64,000 nucleotides of DNA, taken from Thalassoroseus pseudoceratinae (GTDB lineage Bacteria > Planctomycetota > Planctomycetia > Planctomycetales > Planctomycetaceae). Made by a program: the position numbers and the translations under genes. The DNA lies in contig NZ_JAALXT010000002.1 in assembly GCF_011634775.1 (NCBI RefSeq), forward strand, positions 124,001 to 188,000, written 5' to 3'. The notes under the pieces are model-generated. The model did no database searches, was not told the DNA's origin, and was given only the letters and a program-made list of their open reading frames with translations. Positions 35,630-46,372 of the stretch are shown piece by piece (positions within the stretch are counted from its first letter, which is position 1; every line of letters starts with the position of its first letter).

Positions 35630-36355
35630 TTATTTACCCGCATTGGGCGCTGGGTGCTCTGTGAGATCGAGCAGTTTCACATTGCGATACCAGACCGGGT
35701 GGCCGTGGTCTTGGAACCCGACATACCCCTTGTGAGGCCATTCGGAGACGGGTTTTCCGTGTTTGGTGAACTTGTGCTTCGAACCATCGGGACGCTTGCC
35801 GACTTCCGTGAATTTGGAAAGATCGGTTTCCGTGGTCACTTTGCCATTCACGATGACCTGAACGTGCGGTCCTTTGCAGATGAGCTTGATCGCTGTCCAC
35901 TCACCAGTGGGACTGGCAGCGTTGAGGGCGGGCTTCGCGAGATCGTAGACGGCACCGAAATCGTGATAACCGGTTCCCTTGCCACTCATGACTTGCATTT
36001 CAAACCCGGTTTGAACGGGGTCTTTCGGGTCCGCGACTCGGAAGAAAATACCGCTGTTGCATTGCTCGGGCATTTTGACGTCGCATTTCAGAATGAAATC
36101 GCTCACGGGTTCCTTGTGGATAATCAGATACCCTCCCGATTTGTAGGGAACCATCGCGTGATCTTCGATCGGCGAGGCGATTTCTTTTCCGTTGTTGCAC
36201 ATCCAGCCGGTGTAGTCTTCACCGTTGAACAGCAATTCCCAACCGGCTTGGCGTTCTTCTTTGGTTAGTTCGTTGAGTGGGTCGGCGGCGTTTGCTCCGG
36301 CGACCGAGGTCATCCAAACGACACCAGTGAGCATCCAGATTTTCCAACTCGTCAC
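35630..36355 (-). CDS. Exported DUF1080 (3-keto-disaccharide hydrolase-like) protein
   Basis: A 241-residue exported protein of the DUF1080 family, a LamG/concanavalin-like beta-sandwich (PF06439) found in many copies in planctomycetes; some members hydrolyse 3-keto-disaccharides. Family features include GWELLFNGEDYTGWM, SGGYLIIHKEPVSDFILKCDV, NSGIFFRV, GFEMQVM, NGKVTTETD and GYVGFQDHGHPVWYRNVKL. I prefer the GTG at 36355 because an AGGAG lies 8 bases upstream, which gives a compact signal peptide (about 23 residues ending GANA); an upstream ATG at 36379 would add 8 residues without a ribosome-binding site. A terminator follows, so it is transcribed alone or as the last gene. Confidence 0.88.
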   Translation of the reverse strand: MTSWKIWMLTGVVWMTSVAGANAADPLNELTKEERQAGWELLFNGEDYTGWMCNNGKEIASPIEDHAMVPYKSGGYLIIHKEPVSDFILKCDVKMPEQCNSGIFFRVADPKDPVQTGFEMQVMSGKGTGYHDFGAVYDLAKPALNAASPTGEWTAIKLICKGPHVQVIVNGKVTTETDLSKFTEVGKRPDGSKHKFTKHGKPVSEWPHKGYVGFQDHGHPVWYRNVKLLDLTEHPAPNAGK

Positions 36356-36473
36356 GGTCAATTCTCCTGCGAAGTTCATCGAATGATTAGTTCCGAGATT
36401 GTAGCAAACTTCGTTGGAAATGGCGTCTGCCATCGGCGTGGAAAATCTGCGTCATGATCGACACGGATGCCTA

Positions 36474-36926
36474 CTATCCTGCTTGACCACTGAGCATCGC
36501 TTGACGTTCCGAGATTTTGGCGACCATGGGAAGCACCAAATTGCGAAGTCGTTCGAGGCCGTAATTCCGCTCGGCCATATTTTCCAGCACTTGACGCAAG
36601 ATGTCTTCCATCTGAATCATTTGCAAACTCGTACTGTCGATGCTTCGCATGTTCCAATCTGGGAACTTCCGATCGTCGATCCGTCCGAGATCAATCTCAT
36701 TGAAGATATCGTGTCGGTCGTCGTTGCGGATGGATTTGATTAAGGCCGATAACTCGGCGGTTGGACCTTCGATGTATTGAAAGAAAATTCCCTTTTGATG
36801 ACAGAGATAACCCGTCACTCGCAAACCTTTGTTCTTCCTGCTCGCACGTGCGGCCAAGCCGTTGAGGTCTTCAGAAGTAAAATCGCGTGTTGCCCGACTA
36901 GCGTACACGAGGGAGCTTACAGCCAT
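36474..36926 (-). CDS. BLUF-domain blue-light photoreceptor
   Basis: A 150-residue cytoplasmic protein. Residues 1-95 form a BLUF (FAD blue-light sensing) domain with every key residue: Tyr8 in LVYAS, Asn32, Gln50 in FFQYIEG and Trp91/Met93 in FPDWNM. On blue light the Tyr-Gln-flavin hydrogen-bond network changes and alters the C-terminal helices. The remaining 55 residues form two helices typical of short BLUF proteins; there is no EAL, GGDEF or cyclase output domain, so it must signal through a partner. The gene is alone and divergent from an alpha/beta hydrolase gene, with about 210 bases between. No obvious light-regulated partner is adjacent. Confidence 0.93.
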   Translation of the reverse strand: MAVSSLVYASRATRDFTSEDLNGLAARASRKNKGLRVTGYLCHQKGIFFQYIEGPTAELSALIKSIRNDDRHDIFNEIDLGRIDDRKFPDWNMRSIDSTSLQMIQMEDILRQVLENMAERNYGLERLRNLVLPMVAKISERQAMLSGQAG

Positions 36927-37137
36927 TCAGTTGCCTTTAGCAAAGTCATGCAGGGTGAGGTGATGACCATCGAGCGGTCAAAGTTGATTCAGTGTAACGT
37001 CATCGGCTGCGTTTCGGCAATGATCGACAAATCCAATGTTTGCCCCGACCCGTCGCTTGGGACGATGGGTTTCATCCTGTAAACTGAGGACGAAACCCGT
37101 CGCGGAAACAGTTTCCCTGTAGCAATTGGTTCAAAAT

Positions 37138-38016
37138 ATGACGGTTGATTCGACCTCCGAAACTCTCAACGACGCTGTCGGCGAGCCGTGTCCCACACCG
37201 CTCTCGACGGGCGAGGTGTTGAACGAATTCCGGTCGAAAGCGGAGCCTTGGACGGTGACGTCCGGCGGACAGAAATGGACCGGGAAGATCTGGGGGCATG
37301 GTCCGTCAGTCTATTTCCTGGGCGGTTTTCTGGGCACGACGGATCAATTCGCTTTTCTGACATACCTCTTGAAAGACGACTTTCGCTGCGTGACGTTCGA
37401 GCATCCCGCCAAACTGCCTTCACCGCGCGATTGGGCGAGCAGTCTGGCCACGATTGCGGACGAACTGGGTGACGACACGTGGACGATCTACGCGTCTTCG
37501 TTCGGGAGTCTTCCGACTTGGCAGCTCCTCACGTCATTGCCCGACCGAGTTCAGGGAGCGGTCGTGCAAGGGGGATTTGCTCAATGGCGGTTGTCGTTGG
37601 CCGAACGAGCACTCGCGCTGGGAGCGAATATCTGCCCCGGACGCATCACATCGCTTCCCGGTCGTGAAGCTGTCGCTCGGCAAAACCATCGATCGTGGTT
37701 TCCGCCGTTTGATCAAGTTCGTTGGCCGTTCTATCTGGAGAACAGCGGTGAAACCCCGGTTCGTGTGCTGGGACAACGGGCACGTTGGGCCCACCGACAC
37801 AACTTCCGCGCGCTCCTGCCTCAGATCCAACAACCCGTTCTCGTGATCCGGACCGAAGGTGACGGCAGTGTGCTCGAAGCCCATCAGGAGGAACTTCGGG
37901 AATTGTTGCCGAACGTAAGTTCCGAAAAGTTGAATACCAGCGGTCAGTTGCCGCACATTACGCATCCGCACCGAGTCGCAAAATTGATCTCCACATTTGA
38001 GGACGACCAGGCATGA
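37138..38016 (+). CDS. Alpha/beta hydrolase-fold protein
   Basis: A 292-residue cytoplasmic protein with an alpha/beta hydrolase fold. The nucleophile elbow is ASSFGS rather than a strict G-x-S-x-G, and the catalytic His is probably in QLPHITHP near the C terminus; a [10 protein letters not shown] stretch supplies the oxyanion region. The activity cannot be named. Its stop overlaps the start of the PIG-L deacetylase as ATGA, so the two are translationally coupled and may act in one pathway. The ATG at 37138 is preferred to an in-frame TTG at 37126; neither has a strong ribosome-binding site. Confidence 0.8.
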   Translation: MTVDSTSETLNDAVGEPCPTPLSTGEVLNEFRSKAEPWTVTSGGQKWTGKIWGHGPSVYFLGGFLGTTDQFAFLTYLLKDDFRCVTFEHPAKLPSPRDWASSLATIADELGDDTWTIYASSFGSLPTWQLLTSLPDRVQGAVVQGGFAQWRLSLAERALALGANICPGRITSLPGREAVARQNHRSWFPPFDQVRWPFYLENSGETPVRVLGQRARWAHRHNFRALLPQIQQPVLVIRTEGDGSVLEAHQEELRELLPNVSSEKLNTSGQLPHITHPHRVAKLISTFEDDQA

Positions 38017-38786
38017 CCGATTCCGTTTCAACCTCCGAACTTCCGGAACCATTGGACGTGATCGCTGTCGGTGCGCATCCGGATGATGTGGAAATTGCCG
38101 TCGGGGGCACATTGGCCCGACTCGTGCAGCAAGGCTATCGCGTGGGGATTGTCGATCTGACCGATGGCGAACCGACACCCCTTTCGCCCGGTCCCGAAGT
38201 TCGACTGCAAGAAGCCAAGGAAGCCGCTCGGATTCTTGGCATCCAGGTGCGACACACTCTGGAACTTCCCAACCGGCGGTTGTTCGATAACTTCGAATCC
38301 CGATGTGAGTTGGCCAAGGTGTTCCGTCGGTATCGTCCGAAGATCGTAATGGGCATTGCGGAAAAAACACCGATGGCCTCTCCCGACCATTGGCAAGCCA
38401 TGCAGATCACCGACGCCGCCGTGTTCTATTCACGCTTGACGAAATGGGACGAACACTTCGACGGCTTGCCCGTGCACACGATTCCGAAAATGATTTGGTA
38501 TCCGCTCGGTTTTCATTCGCTCGAACGAACCGAAGGCAGCGGACAGTTCGTCATGGATATCTCTGAAACCTTGGATTTGAAACTGGAGTCGGTCCGGGCG
38601 TATCGCACGCAATTTCCCCCTGAGAAGGAACGTGTCTTCCGCATGGTGGAAAGCCGAGCCCACCATCTTGGCACCACCGCCGGATTCGTGGCCGGGGAGT
38701 TGTTCATTACTTCGACGGCTCTGGGAGTGCACGACTTAGTACAAACATTGCTACCCACCGAACTCGGCTTTTCCAAGCGGGATTGA
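38013..38786 (+). CDS. PIG-L/LmbE-family deacetylase (BshB-like)
   Basis: A 257-residue Zn-dependent N-acetyl-sugar deacetylase. The metal site is AHPDD (with Asp as catalytic base) near residues 19-23, and the later SPDHWQAM supplies the third ligand. [26 protein letters not shown] resembles BshB1 of bacillithiol synthesis, where N-acetylglucosaminyl malate is deacetylated, but the same fold acts in GPI-anchor, mycothiol and other pathways, and no bshA or bshC is visible. The start codon overlaps the stop of the alpha/beta hydrolase gene. Cytoplasmic; no signal peptide. Confidence 0.85.
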   Translation: MTDSVSTSELPEPLDVIAVGAHPDDVEIAVGGTLARLVQQGYRVGIVDLTDGEPTPLSPGPEVRLQEAKEAARILGIQVRHTLELPNRRLFDNFESRCELAKVFRRYRPKIVMGIAEKTPMASPDHWQAMQITDAAVFYSRLTKWDEHFDGLPVHTIPKMIWYPLGFHSLERTEGSGQFVMDISETLDLKLESVRAYRTQFPPEKERVFRMVESRAHHLGTTAGFVAGELFITSTALGVHDLVQTLLPTELGFSKRD

Positions 38787-38960
38787 TGATTGAAAATCCT
38801 GGGCGTGTCTGATGTTGCGTTTCCTGCATCGGATGCGATAATGTTTCCAGGGTTCACTTCCTGAAAAAATGGTTAAGGACGTGCAAACCAATCGGCTTGA
38901 CCTCATTCCGAGGTTGTCGTCATTATCGAATAAAGTTCTGTTGCAGATCCGGCAGTCGCC

Positions 38961-39701
38961 ATGATTGAAATTCGCAGCGGATTTGTCAGCATCACCGGCA
39001 ATTTCCGTGACAATAACGAAGATCGAGGTTTCGTCGATCCCGAGGGACGCTATTTCCTCGTGGCCGATGGAATGGGGGGGCAATCGGCCGGTGAAAAAGC
39101 CAGCGAGTTAGCGACCGAATTGATCTCCGAGAAATTCGAGCAACTCATCGATTTTCAGAGCGGTGAATCTGAAGAGGTTTGTCGGGCGATCGACGAAGCC
39201 GTCGCCTATGCCAACGATGAAATCATGGCCCTGGGGAAAGTCGAGCCGGCTTTTCACAACATGGGCACCACGATCACTTTGGTCGTCCGAGTCGGTCAAC
39301 GCTTGTTTGCCGCTGGTGTCGGTGATAGTCGAATTTATCTCTTCCGTGACGGCAAGCTGGAGCAACTCACCGAAGACCACTCGTTGACCGAAGCCCTCCG
39401 CCGGGCCGGTACCATCACCGCGGAAGATGCCAAAACACACCGCTATCGAAACGTTCTCTATCGGTACTTGGGAACGAAGGAAGGCAGCAACGGCACCGAG
39501 GCGAAAGAACTCGAACCGAAACCGGGCGATCGGTTCCTTATGTGTTCGGACGGCGTGACCGATGGTGTTCCAGATAGCCAACTCGTGGAGATTCTGACGC
39601 AGAATCCCGATCCGCAGACCGCTGCTCAAACTGCCGTTGAATCTGCTCAGGAAGGCGGGTCGAAAGACAACATCACCTGCCTGATTCTCGATGTCGTCTA
39701 A
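38961..39701 (+). CDS. PP2C-family protein Ser/Thr phosphatase
   Basis: A 246-residue PP2C (PPM) phosphatase. The Mn/Mg ligands are visible: GNFRDNNEDRGFV, VADGMGGQSAGEKAS, FAAGVGDSRIYLF, DRFLMCSDGVTDGV and GGSKDNITCLIL. It would dephosphorylate phospho-Ser/Thr targets, possibly of kinases such as the one at 32.9-35.3 kb, though no direct operon link exists. It lacks the extra forkhead or membrane domains of some bacterial relatives. The ATG at 38961 has no strong ribosome-binding site. Its last 11 bases overlap the start of the tsaC/sua5 gene in a different frame. Confidence 0.95.
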   Translation: MIEIRSGFVSITGNFRDNNEDRGFVDPEGRYFLVADGMGGQSAGEKASELATELISEKFEQLIDFQSGESEEVCRAIDEAVAYANDEIMALGKVEPAFHNMGTTITLVVRVGQRLFAAGVGDSRIYLFRDGKLEQLTEDHSLTEALRRAGTITAEDAKTHRYRNVLYRYLGTKEGSNGTEAKELEPKPGDRFLMCSDGVTDGVPDSQLVEILTQNPDPQTAAQTAVESAQEGGSKDNITCLILDVV

Positions 39702-40677
39702 CACGGAATCAACGTCGGCAATCTGTCCGGTCGGTACGGATGTAGAACGAGCGGCGCAATTGTTGGCCAACGGAGGCGTTGTCGCGTTCGGCACCGAAAC
39801 CGTTTACGGCTTGGGCGCGGACGCATTGAATCCGCATGCGGTCTCTCGTGTCTTTGCTGTCAAAGAGCGTCCGAAATTCGATCCGCTGATTGTCCACCTC
39901 GCGGATTACGAGCAACTCTCTACCGTTGCCGACGTGGAAAACTCATTGGTCGAACAACTGGCGGCGGTGTTCTGGCCGGGACCCTTGACGTTGGTCTTGC
40001 CGAAAAAACCAAACGTGCCGGACTTGGTCACGTCTGGCTTGCCGACGGTTGCGGTGCGAATTCCGGAACATCCGCAAGCACGGGCGTTGATCGCGGCCGC
40101 TGGGAAACCGATTGCCGCCCCAAGTGCCAACCCCTTTGGACGCATCAGTCCGACCCGTGCGGACCACGTCGCCGAACAACTTGGCACGAAGATCGACTAC
40201 ATTTTCGACGGTGGGCCCTGCCGAGTCGGTGTGGAATCGACGGTGCTCGATGTCTCGACGAATCCGCCGACTTTACTGCGTCCCGGTGGTGTGACCGTGG
40301 AAGCATTGGAAGACGTCATTGGGCCGGTCGCGTTGCCTTCGTCGGCCGCCGAAACTCATCCGTCGGCACCAGGGATGTTGCCCAGCCATTACGCACCAGG
40401 CACACCGCTACAAATTCGCGAATCCGTCACACCACCCGACCCATCACGGAAGTTGGGCCTGCTTGCGTTTCGGGAACCAAGCTCTCGCGATGGTTGGAGC
40501 AATGTCGAGGTGCTTTCGTCGACTGGCGATCTCGTCGAGGCCGCCGCCAATTTCTTCGCGGCACTGCGTCGACTCGACGCGTTGGAACTCGACGGAATCG
40601 TGGCGGACTCATTTCCGAGTGAAGGTCTCGGTCGAGCCCTCAACGATCGTCTGCAACGCGCCGCCCACACCGAGTGA
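39691..40677 (+). CDS. sua5: L-threonylcarbamoyladenylate synthase (Sua5 type)
   Basis: A 328-residue enzyme that makes threonylcarbamoyl-AMP from Thr, bicarbonate and ATP, the first step of t6A modification at position 37 of ANN-decoding tRNAs. The YrdC/TsaC domain (about 1-200) has GGVVAFGTETVYGLGADA, KERPKFDPLIVH, FWPGPLTLVL, VAVRIPEHP, IAAPSANPFGRISPT and VGVESTVLDV. A Sua5-specific linker (SAPGMLPSHYAPGTPL) and C-terminal domain follow, so this is the long Sua5 form rather than short TsaC. Its start overlaps the PP2C gene by 11 bases. It converges with pyruvate kinase, leaving about 55 bases between. Confidence 0.95.
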   Translation: MSSNTESTSAICPVGTDVERAAQLLANGGVVAFGTETVYGLGADALNPHAVSRVFAVKERPKFDPLIVHLADYEQLSTVADVENSLVEQLAAVFWPGPLTLVLPKKPNVPDLVTSGLPTVAVRIPEHPQARALIAAAGKPIAAPSANPFGRISPTRADHVAEQLGTKIDYIFDGGPCRVGVESTVLDVSTNPPTLLRPGGVTVEALEDVIGPVALPSSAAETHPSAPGMLPSHYAPGTPLQIRESVTPPDPSRKLGLLAFREPSSRDGWSNVEVLSSTGDLVEAAANFFAALRRLDALELDGIVADSFPSEGLGRALNDRLQRAAHTE

Positions 40678-40732
40678 CGGCGGCGATGGAAACCAAATCT
40701 CCGATGCAATGACTCAAGTGTCGGGCATCCCG

Positions 40733-42205
40733 TTATGGAATCGCGTGCACGAGCATAGAGTCTTTGCCTTCCTGTGCCTTCGCCCAATTCGAACTGGTCA
40801 CGAGGACCACACGACTCCCGCGGGTGAGGATGTTGTTTTTCCGCCCCCAATCGATCACAAAATTCAGAACCGTTTGCGGCGGTTCTTTCACGATGGGCGT
40901 GTGAATGGACTGAATTCCCCAGTACAGACACATCCGTCGTGCGGCGGATTCGCAATCTGTCAGGGCAAGAATCGGAACCTGTCCGCGTTGCTTCGACAAC
41001 GCCATTGCCGTCTTCCCGGAATGCGTCGCCACCACGATCAAGTCCGCTTCGAGATGTCCAGCGGCGGCACCGGCTCCGAGGGTGACGGCTTCGCTCACGA
41101 GTGTGGCCCGCGAACTCGGCTGGCTGTCGGTGTCGATACTCGGGTTCGGTTGGACGAGACGTTCTGCTTCGATTGCAATTCTGCTCATCATCGAGACCGA
41201 AGCCACCGGATGTTTGCCGATCGCCGTTTCACCGGAGAGCATGACCGCATCGCTGCCGTCGAGAATTGCGTTGGCGACATCGCTGGCTTCAGCCCGCGTG
41301 GGGCGTTCATTTTCCTGCATGCTGTCGAGCATCTGTGTTGCTGTGATGACCGGAATCCGATGCCGATTACATAGCTGAATGATTTGCTTCTGCATCGCCG
41401 GGACGTGTGCGATCTCGACTTCCACACCGAGATCCCCACGGGCCACCATCACCGCATCGGTGAGATCGAGAATCGCATCGAGATCGCTGACGGCCTCCAT
41501 CTTTTCGATCTTGGCGACCACGCTCGGCACGACGGTTGGTTTGAATTCTTCGATCTTGCGTTTGAGCTGTTGCAGATCATTCGCGCTGCGGACGAAACTC
41601 AATCCGATGAAATCCAACTCATGCTTGACAGCCCACGCTAAATCTTCGAGGTCTTTCTCCGTCAAACATGGGGCACTCAGCGTGGCTCCCGGCAGATTGA
41701 TCCCCTGACGCGAACGAATCAAACCGGGGTTTTCCACCACGCAGGCCACGCGACCTTCATCAATGTGTTTCCCGATGACCCGCATCGCCACGGTGCCGTC
41801 AGCAAGCAAGACGCGATCACCATTACGGAGATCGTCAATCAACTGCGGATAGGTCGACGTGAGGTGGTGCGGTTCGTCGATGTTCTCATCCCGCACGAAA
41901 TGGAAATGCTCGCCAACGTGGCAAACAATACTATCCTCGGGAAGCTCGCCCAACCGAATTTTGGGACCGGATAAATCCCCCAGAATTCCAATGGGGCGTT
42001 CGAGTTCCTCGGAGATGCTCCGAATGGATTGCACCACCCGTTCCAACTGCGAGTATTCCCCGTGCGCGAAGTTCAGCCGGAAGATGTCGACACCGGCTTC
42101 AACCAATTCGCGGAGACGATTCGGTTCCTGACTCGCCGGACCGACCGTTGCCACGATCTTGGATTTGACCAACGGACGTTCCTGGTACTGACTGCCTGAA
42201 CTCAT
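40733..42205 (-). CDS. pyk: Pyruvate kinase
   Basis: A 490-residue cytoplasmic enzyme that converts phosphoenolpyruvate and ADP to pyruvate and ATP, the last step of glycolysis. Signature segments are KIVATVGPAS, DIFRLNFAHG, GDLSGPKIRLG, the FIGLSFVRSANDL region, the active-site motif VVAKIEKMEAV (Lys and Glu), DAVMVARGDLGVE, ITATQMLDSM and DGSDAVMLSGETAIGKHP. The C-terminal domain (from about residue 355) is the usual allosteric domain. AGGGGAT precedes the ATG at 42205; an in-frame upstream start at 42247 is less likely. It is transcribed alone. Confidence 0.97.
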   Translation of the reverse strand: MSSGSQYQERPLVKSKIVATVGPASQEPNRLRELVEAGVDIFRLNFAHGEYSQLERVVQSIRSISEELERPIGILGDLSGPKIRLGELPEDSIVCHVGEHFHFVRDENIDEPHHLTSTYPQLIDDLRNGDRVLLADGTVAMRVIGKHIDEGRVACVVENPGLIRSRQGINLPGATLSAPCLTEKDLEDLAWAVKHELDFIGLSFVRSANDLQQLKRKIEEFKPTVVPSVVAKIEKMEAVSDLDAILDLTDAVMVARGDLGVEVEIAHVPAMQKQIIQLCNRHRIPVITATQMLDSMQENERPTRAEASDVANAILDGSDAVMLSGETAIGKHPVASVSMMSRIAIEAERLVQPNPSIDTDSQPSSRATLVSEAVTLGAGAAAGHLEADLIVVATHSGKTAMALSKQRGQVPILALTDCESAARRMCLYWGIQSIHTPIVKEPPQTVLNFVIDWGRKNNILTRGSRVVLVTSSNWAKAQEGKDSMLVHAIP

Positions 42206-42326
42206 ACCGATCCCCTGGACGGATTGACCACGCGAGACGAACACCATCGTTCGCAGCGGTTACTCTATCGCATCCAGTCGGTACGACAAGGCCGATGTCG
42301 TACACACCCGACAATTCAGGAAACGT

Positions 42327-43178
42327 TTAACGGCGGGAAGTTTGGCTAATCAACAAGGCTCGTTGGTATTCGTTCAACGGCACATTTTTAGTCAACTCAC
42401 TTTTGAGGGTGGATTCCCATTCATGAATCAAGCTGCGATCACCGGCGTCGAGTTTCCAATGAACTTGGTGCTCGGCTCGCAATTGTGTTTCGACTCCAAT
42501 GCTCGACCGCAATCGGACTTCCACCGGTAATCGTACCAACCGACGCAAATGCCGATTAAGCTCCAAACGCGGTTTCGGATACAACGCATTGGGATGCAAG
42601 ATGTAATTCAGCTGAGCAATTTGGTCAGCGTATTCCAAGTAGAAATCGACGACCTCTTGATTCTCAATTTCCACGCAGCGGGCGGAGTACGTCAGATGTG
42701 GGCTGGAAAGTGTGAGTAAATTTTGCTCGGCGTCGAAGTGCTCGACGAGGTTCGCTTCCAACGGAAACCGCAGTTGATCCAGCACATCCGGAGACGCGGG
42801 CGGCTGTTGCGTTTCTAGTTCGGTAATTCGATTTTCCGTGACCTGCCGGGCCAAGTGCATCTTGTGAGCGACTTCGTCGAAGTGAATCGTCGTGGCCAAG
42901 TTTCGAGAGGTATTCAACACGACGAACCGTTCTTGTGACGGTTCATAGATGATGACTTCGCTCTCGGAGCCGTTTTCGATGTAGTCGTAAACTTTTCCCG
43001 CATGGAACAGCGAAAGACTTCGCCCCAGCACCGACGCACGGGTCTGATTCGGCGAGGCTTCGTTGTAGACACGCGTGTAAATTCGGAAATCCTGACCGTA
43101 GAGCGTGCCAGTCAGCGAGATGATCCCGGCACCAAGCAAAACGCCCAGCGACCATACTGTTTTCAAAGCGGATTTCAT
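42327..43178 (-). CDS. Exported protein of unknown function
   Basis: A 283-residue protein with a typical signal peptide (about residues 1-29, ending YGQD) and a good ribosome-binding site (GGAGG 9 bases upstream). The mature part is soluble, mixed alpha/beta, with no Cys-rich or repeat region. Segments such as FRIYTRVYNEASPNQTRASVLGRSLSLFHAGKVYDYI and VIIYEPSQERFVVLNTSRNLAT look like planctomycetal periplasmic orphans; the second suggests a small LolA- or DUF4412-like sandwich, but I would not assign that. It lies between pyruvate kinase (same strand, about 120 bases) and the divergent glutamate dehydrogenase. Confidence 0.75.
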   Translation of the reverse strand: MKSALKTVWSLGVLLGAGIISLTGTLYGQDFRIYTRVYNEASPNQTRASVLGRSLSLFHAGKVYDYIENGSESEVIIYEPSQERFVVLNTSRNLATTIHFDEVAHKMHLARQVTENRITELETQQPPASPDVLDQLRFPLEANLVEHFDAEQNLLTLSSPHLTYSARCVEIENQEVVDFYLEYADQIAQLNYILHPNALYPKPRLELNRHLRRLVRLPVEVRLRSSIGVETQLRAEHQVHWKLDAGDRSLIHEWESTLKSELTKNVPLNEYQRALLISQTSRR

Positions 43179-43430
43179 ACCGGCGACCTCCGTGTCGCGA
43201 GACGTGAAGACAAGGGATCTCAGAGTGCGACTGGAACAGTCAACACCGCGAAAGATAGGGGAAATTGAGACTTTTTTGACGTGAGGTGCGGAACCATATC
43301 GACTTCCCCAAATCGGAGCAAGACGAACTCTCTCAGGCTCTCCCTTGACGACATTCGAAAAACAGGGCAGTCTATCATCCTATTCCCGCGTGTTCCGCAA
43401 TCGGTTTCCAAACTCTCAAGGATTGATTTC

Positions 43431-44776
<1,346 letters not shown>

Positions 44777-44792
<16 letters not shown>

Positions 44793-46369
44793 ACTTCCTC
44801 GTAGAAACTCTGCCGCGTGCGGATGATGTCTTGAAAGCGTTCGGTCTCTTTGACGATGGCTTTTGCATGCCATCCTGACGATTCCGCCGCAGCGACTTCC
44901 CACCCCGCGAGGGCTTCCTCAAAGACTTCGCGGGGTAACGCCTTGGCCGCTGTGAACAGCGTATTGCTCCACTGATAACTCGAATTCCGTGACGACGCTT
45001 TCAGGATCGGGCGGACCGCGTTCAGATACGCGCGACCCAGCTTCTCACTCCAAGGCTGGGGTACGAACCCGAGTAGTCCCGTCATTTCAAGAGCTTGATT
45101 CTTCGCCGTCTTTTGCAAGAACGGGACGAATGTCTCCTCGATCTGCATGGCAGACATGATGGGCAGAATGATGTGCAATTGACTGAAGGCTTCCTCACGA
45201 CCTTTGCCTTTGAGCAGGTCCGCGAGGTCGGCCCAATAATTCCACAACGGTGTGAGCCATTCACCGGACTTCGGATCACTTGCGACAAACCGAGCGGCCG
45301 CGGTCGTCCAGGCTTTGAGAATCGGACGATCAAACGTCCCGCCCCGCGTGGCTTGGATGAGGTGCTCCGGTGCGGAATCAAACCGCGTTACCCAATGTAA
45401 CGGTGGAATCGTTGCCAATACGGTCTGCGTCCAATAGGCCCGCTTGCCCTGCCCCGTTGGTGGCTTGCTGGCAATACCGTCACGTTTCCAAGCCTTGTCG
45501 ATTTTTTCTGGCGGATTGCACACCAGCTGAAAACCGCATTCCCGATCCGCGTCGGGCGTTTTCGACAACATGGCTTCGGCTCGTTCGTGCATCCGCGTCG
45601 CGAAGGCTGATTCCGTCAATTGGGACAGAAGATACGCCGCCACGGATTGAACTTGCGTACTGCGGTCATCCAAAGCCGCTTCGAGAAATTCTTCGTCGTT
45701 CGCCGACAGTCCATGTTCGAACGCCCCTAGCAACCGGGCACGAAACTCGGCTTTCTCTTGGCTGAATGTCGATTCCAACCATGTGCGGCCTTCGCTCGGA
45801 TCGGCTCGCCGAATGGTTCGAAGAACTTGGCAGCGTTCGCGGATTGTACCGTGCTCCCATTCGGTTTGGAGTACGTCCCGATCCCGACCGCTCAAACTCG
45901 CTACGCCAGTACGGACCCAACTCCATTCGGGGCGGAACTCACTCAGCCACACTCCACGTTCTCCCAGAACGGGTAGCAATTGCTCGCGAAGGTTGGCGTC
46001 ACTGGCGTCGAGAGCCGTGGGCAGCAAGTCCGGTGGCAACACCAACCCACCGCCCTGCATCTGTCGAAGAAACTCGGCAAGCAGTTCCTTGGAGTTTGTC
46101 GCGAATGCATTCTGTAGCAGACCCGCTAACCGCCGTGATCCGCAGTTTCGCGATTCGGCTGGGGCTGGTGAAATCGGTTGCACTTCACGCGATGAAATTC
46201 GCCCCGCTTGTTCACAGACCGTTTGCACGCCGGCTTGCAGTAACAGAGTGTCTTCGGAGTCACTTTCCAGCTGACTCACAAGTTCCGCACCCAAGCCATC
46301 ATTCAAGGTTTGCGATGACAATCTGCCCCGCGAAGTACCCGCCAATGCAACTTTGGTGAGGTCGTCCAT
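44777..46369 (-). CDS. DUF5691-family protein
   Basis: A 530-residue mainly alpha-helical protein with HEAT-like repeats, of the DUF5691 family. The N terminus (MDDLTKVALAGTSR), a middle segment SEFRPEWSWVRTG, and the region FRARLLGAFEHGLSANDEEFLEAALDDRSTQVQSVAAYLLSQL are family-typical. Relatives lie next to SWIM zinc-finger proteins, MoxR-type AAA ATPases and VWA-domain proteins in a widespread operon of unknown function. Here only the SWIM partner is present: the SWIM gene stops 3 bases before this start. The 3' end overlaps gdhA. No signal peptide; likely cytoplasmic scaffold. Confidence 0.85.
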
Positions 46370-46372
46370 GCG

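Noticed and set aside
35482-35664. A 60-codon rightward open frame after the kinase gene
   Set aside because: It overlaps the DUF1080 terminator hairpin and the end of that gene, has no ribosome-binding site and no recognisable sequence.
43345-43380. A possible gdhA promoter with TTGACG and TATCAT
   Set aside because: The spacing is about 22 bases, too long for a standard sigma-70 promoter.
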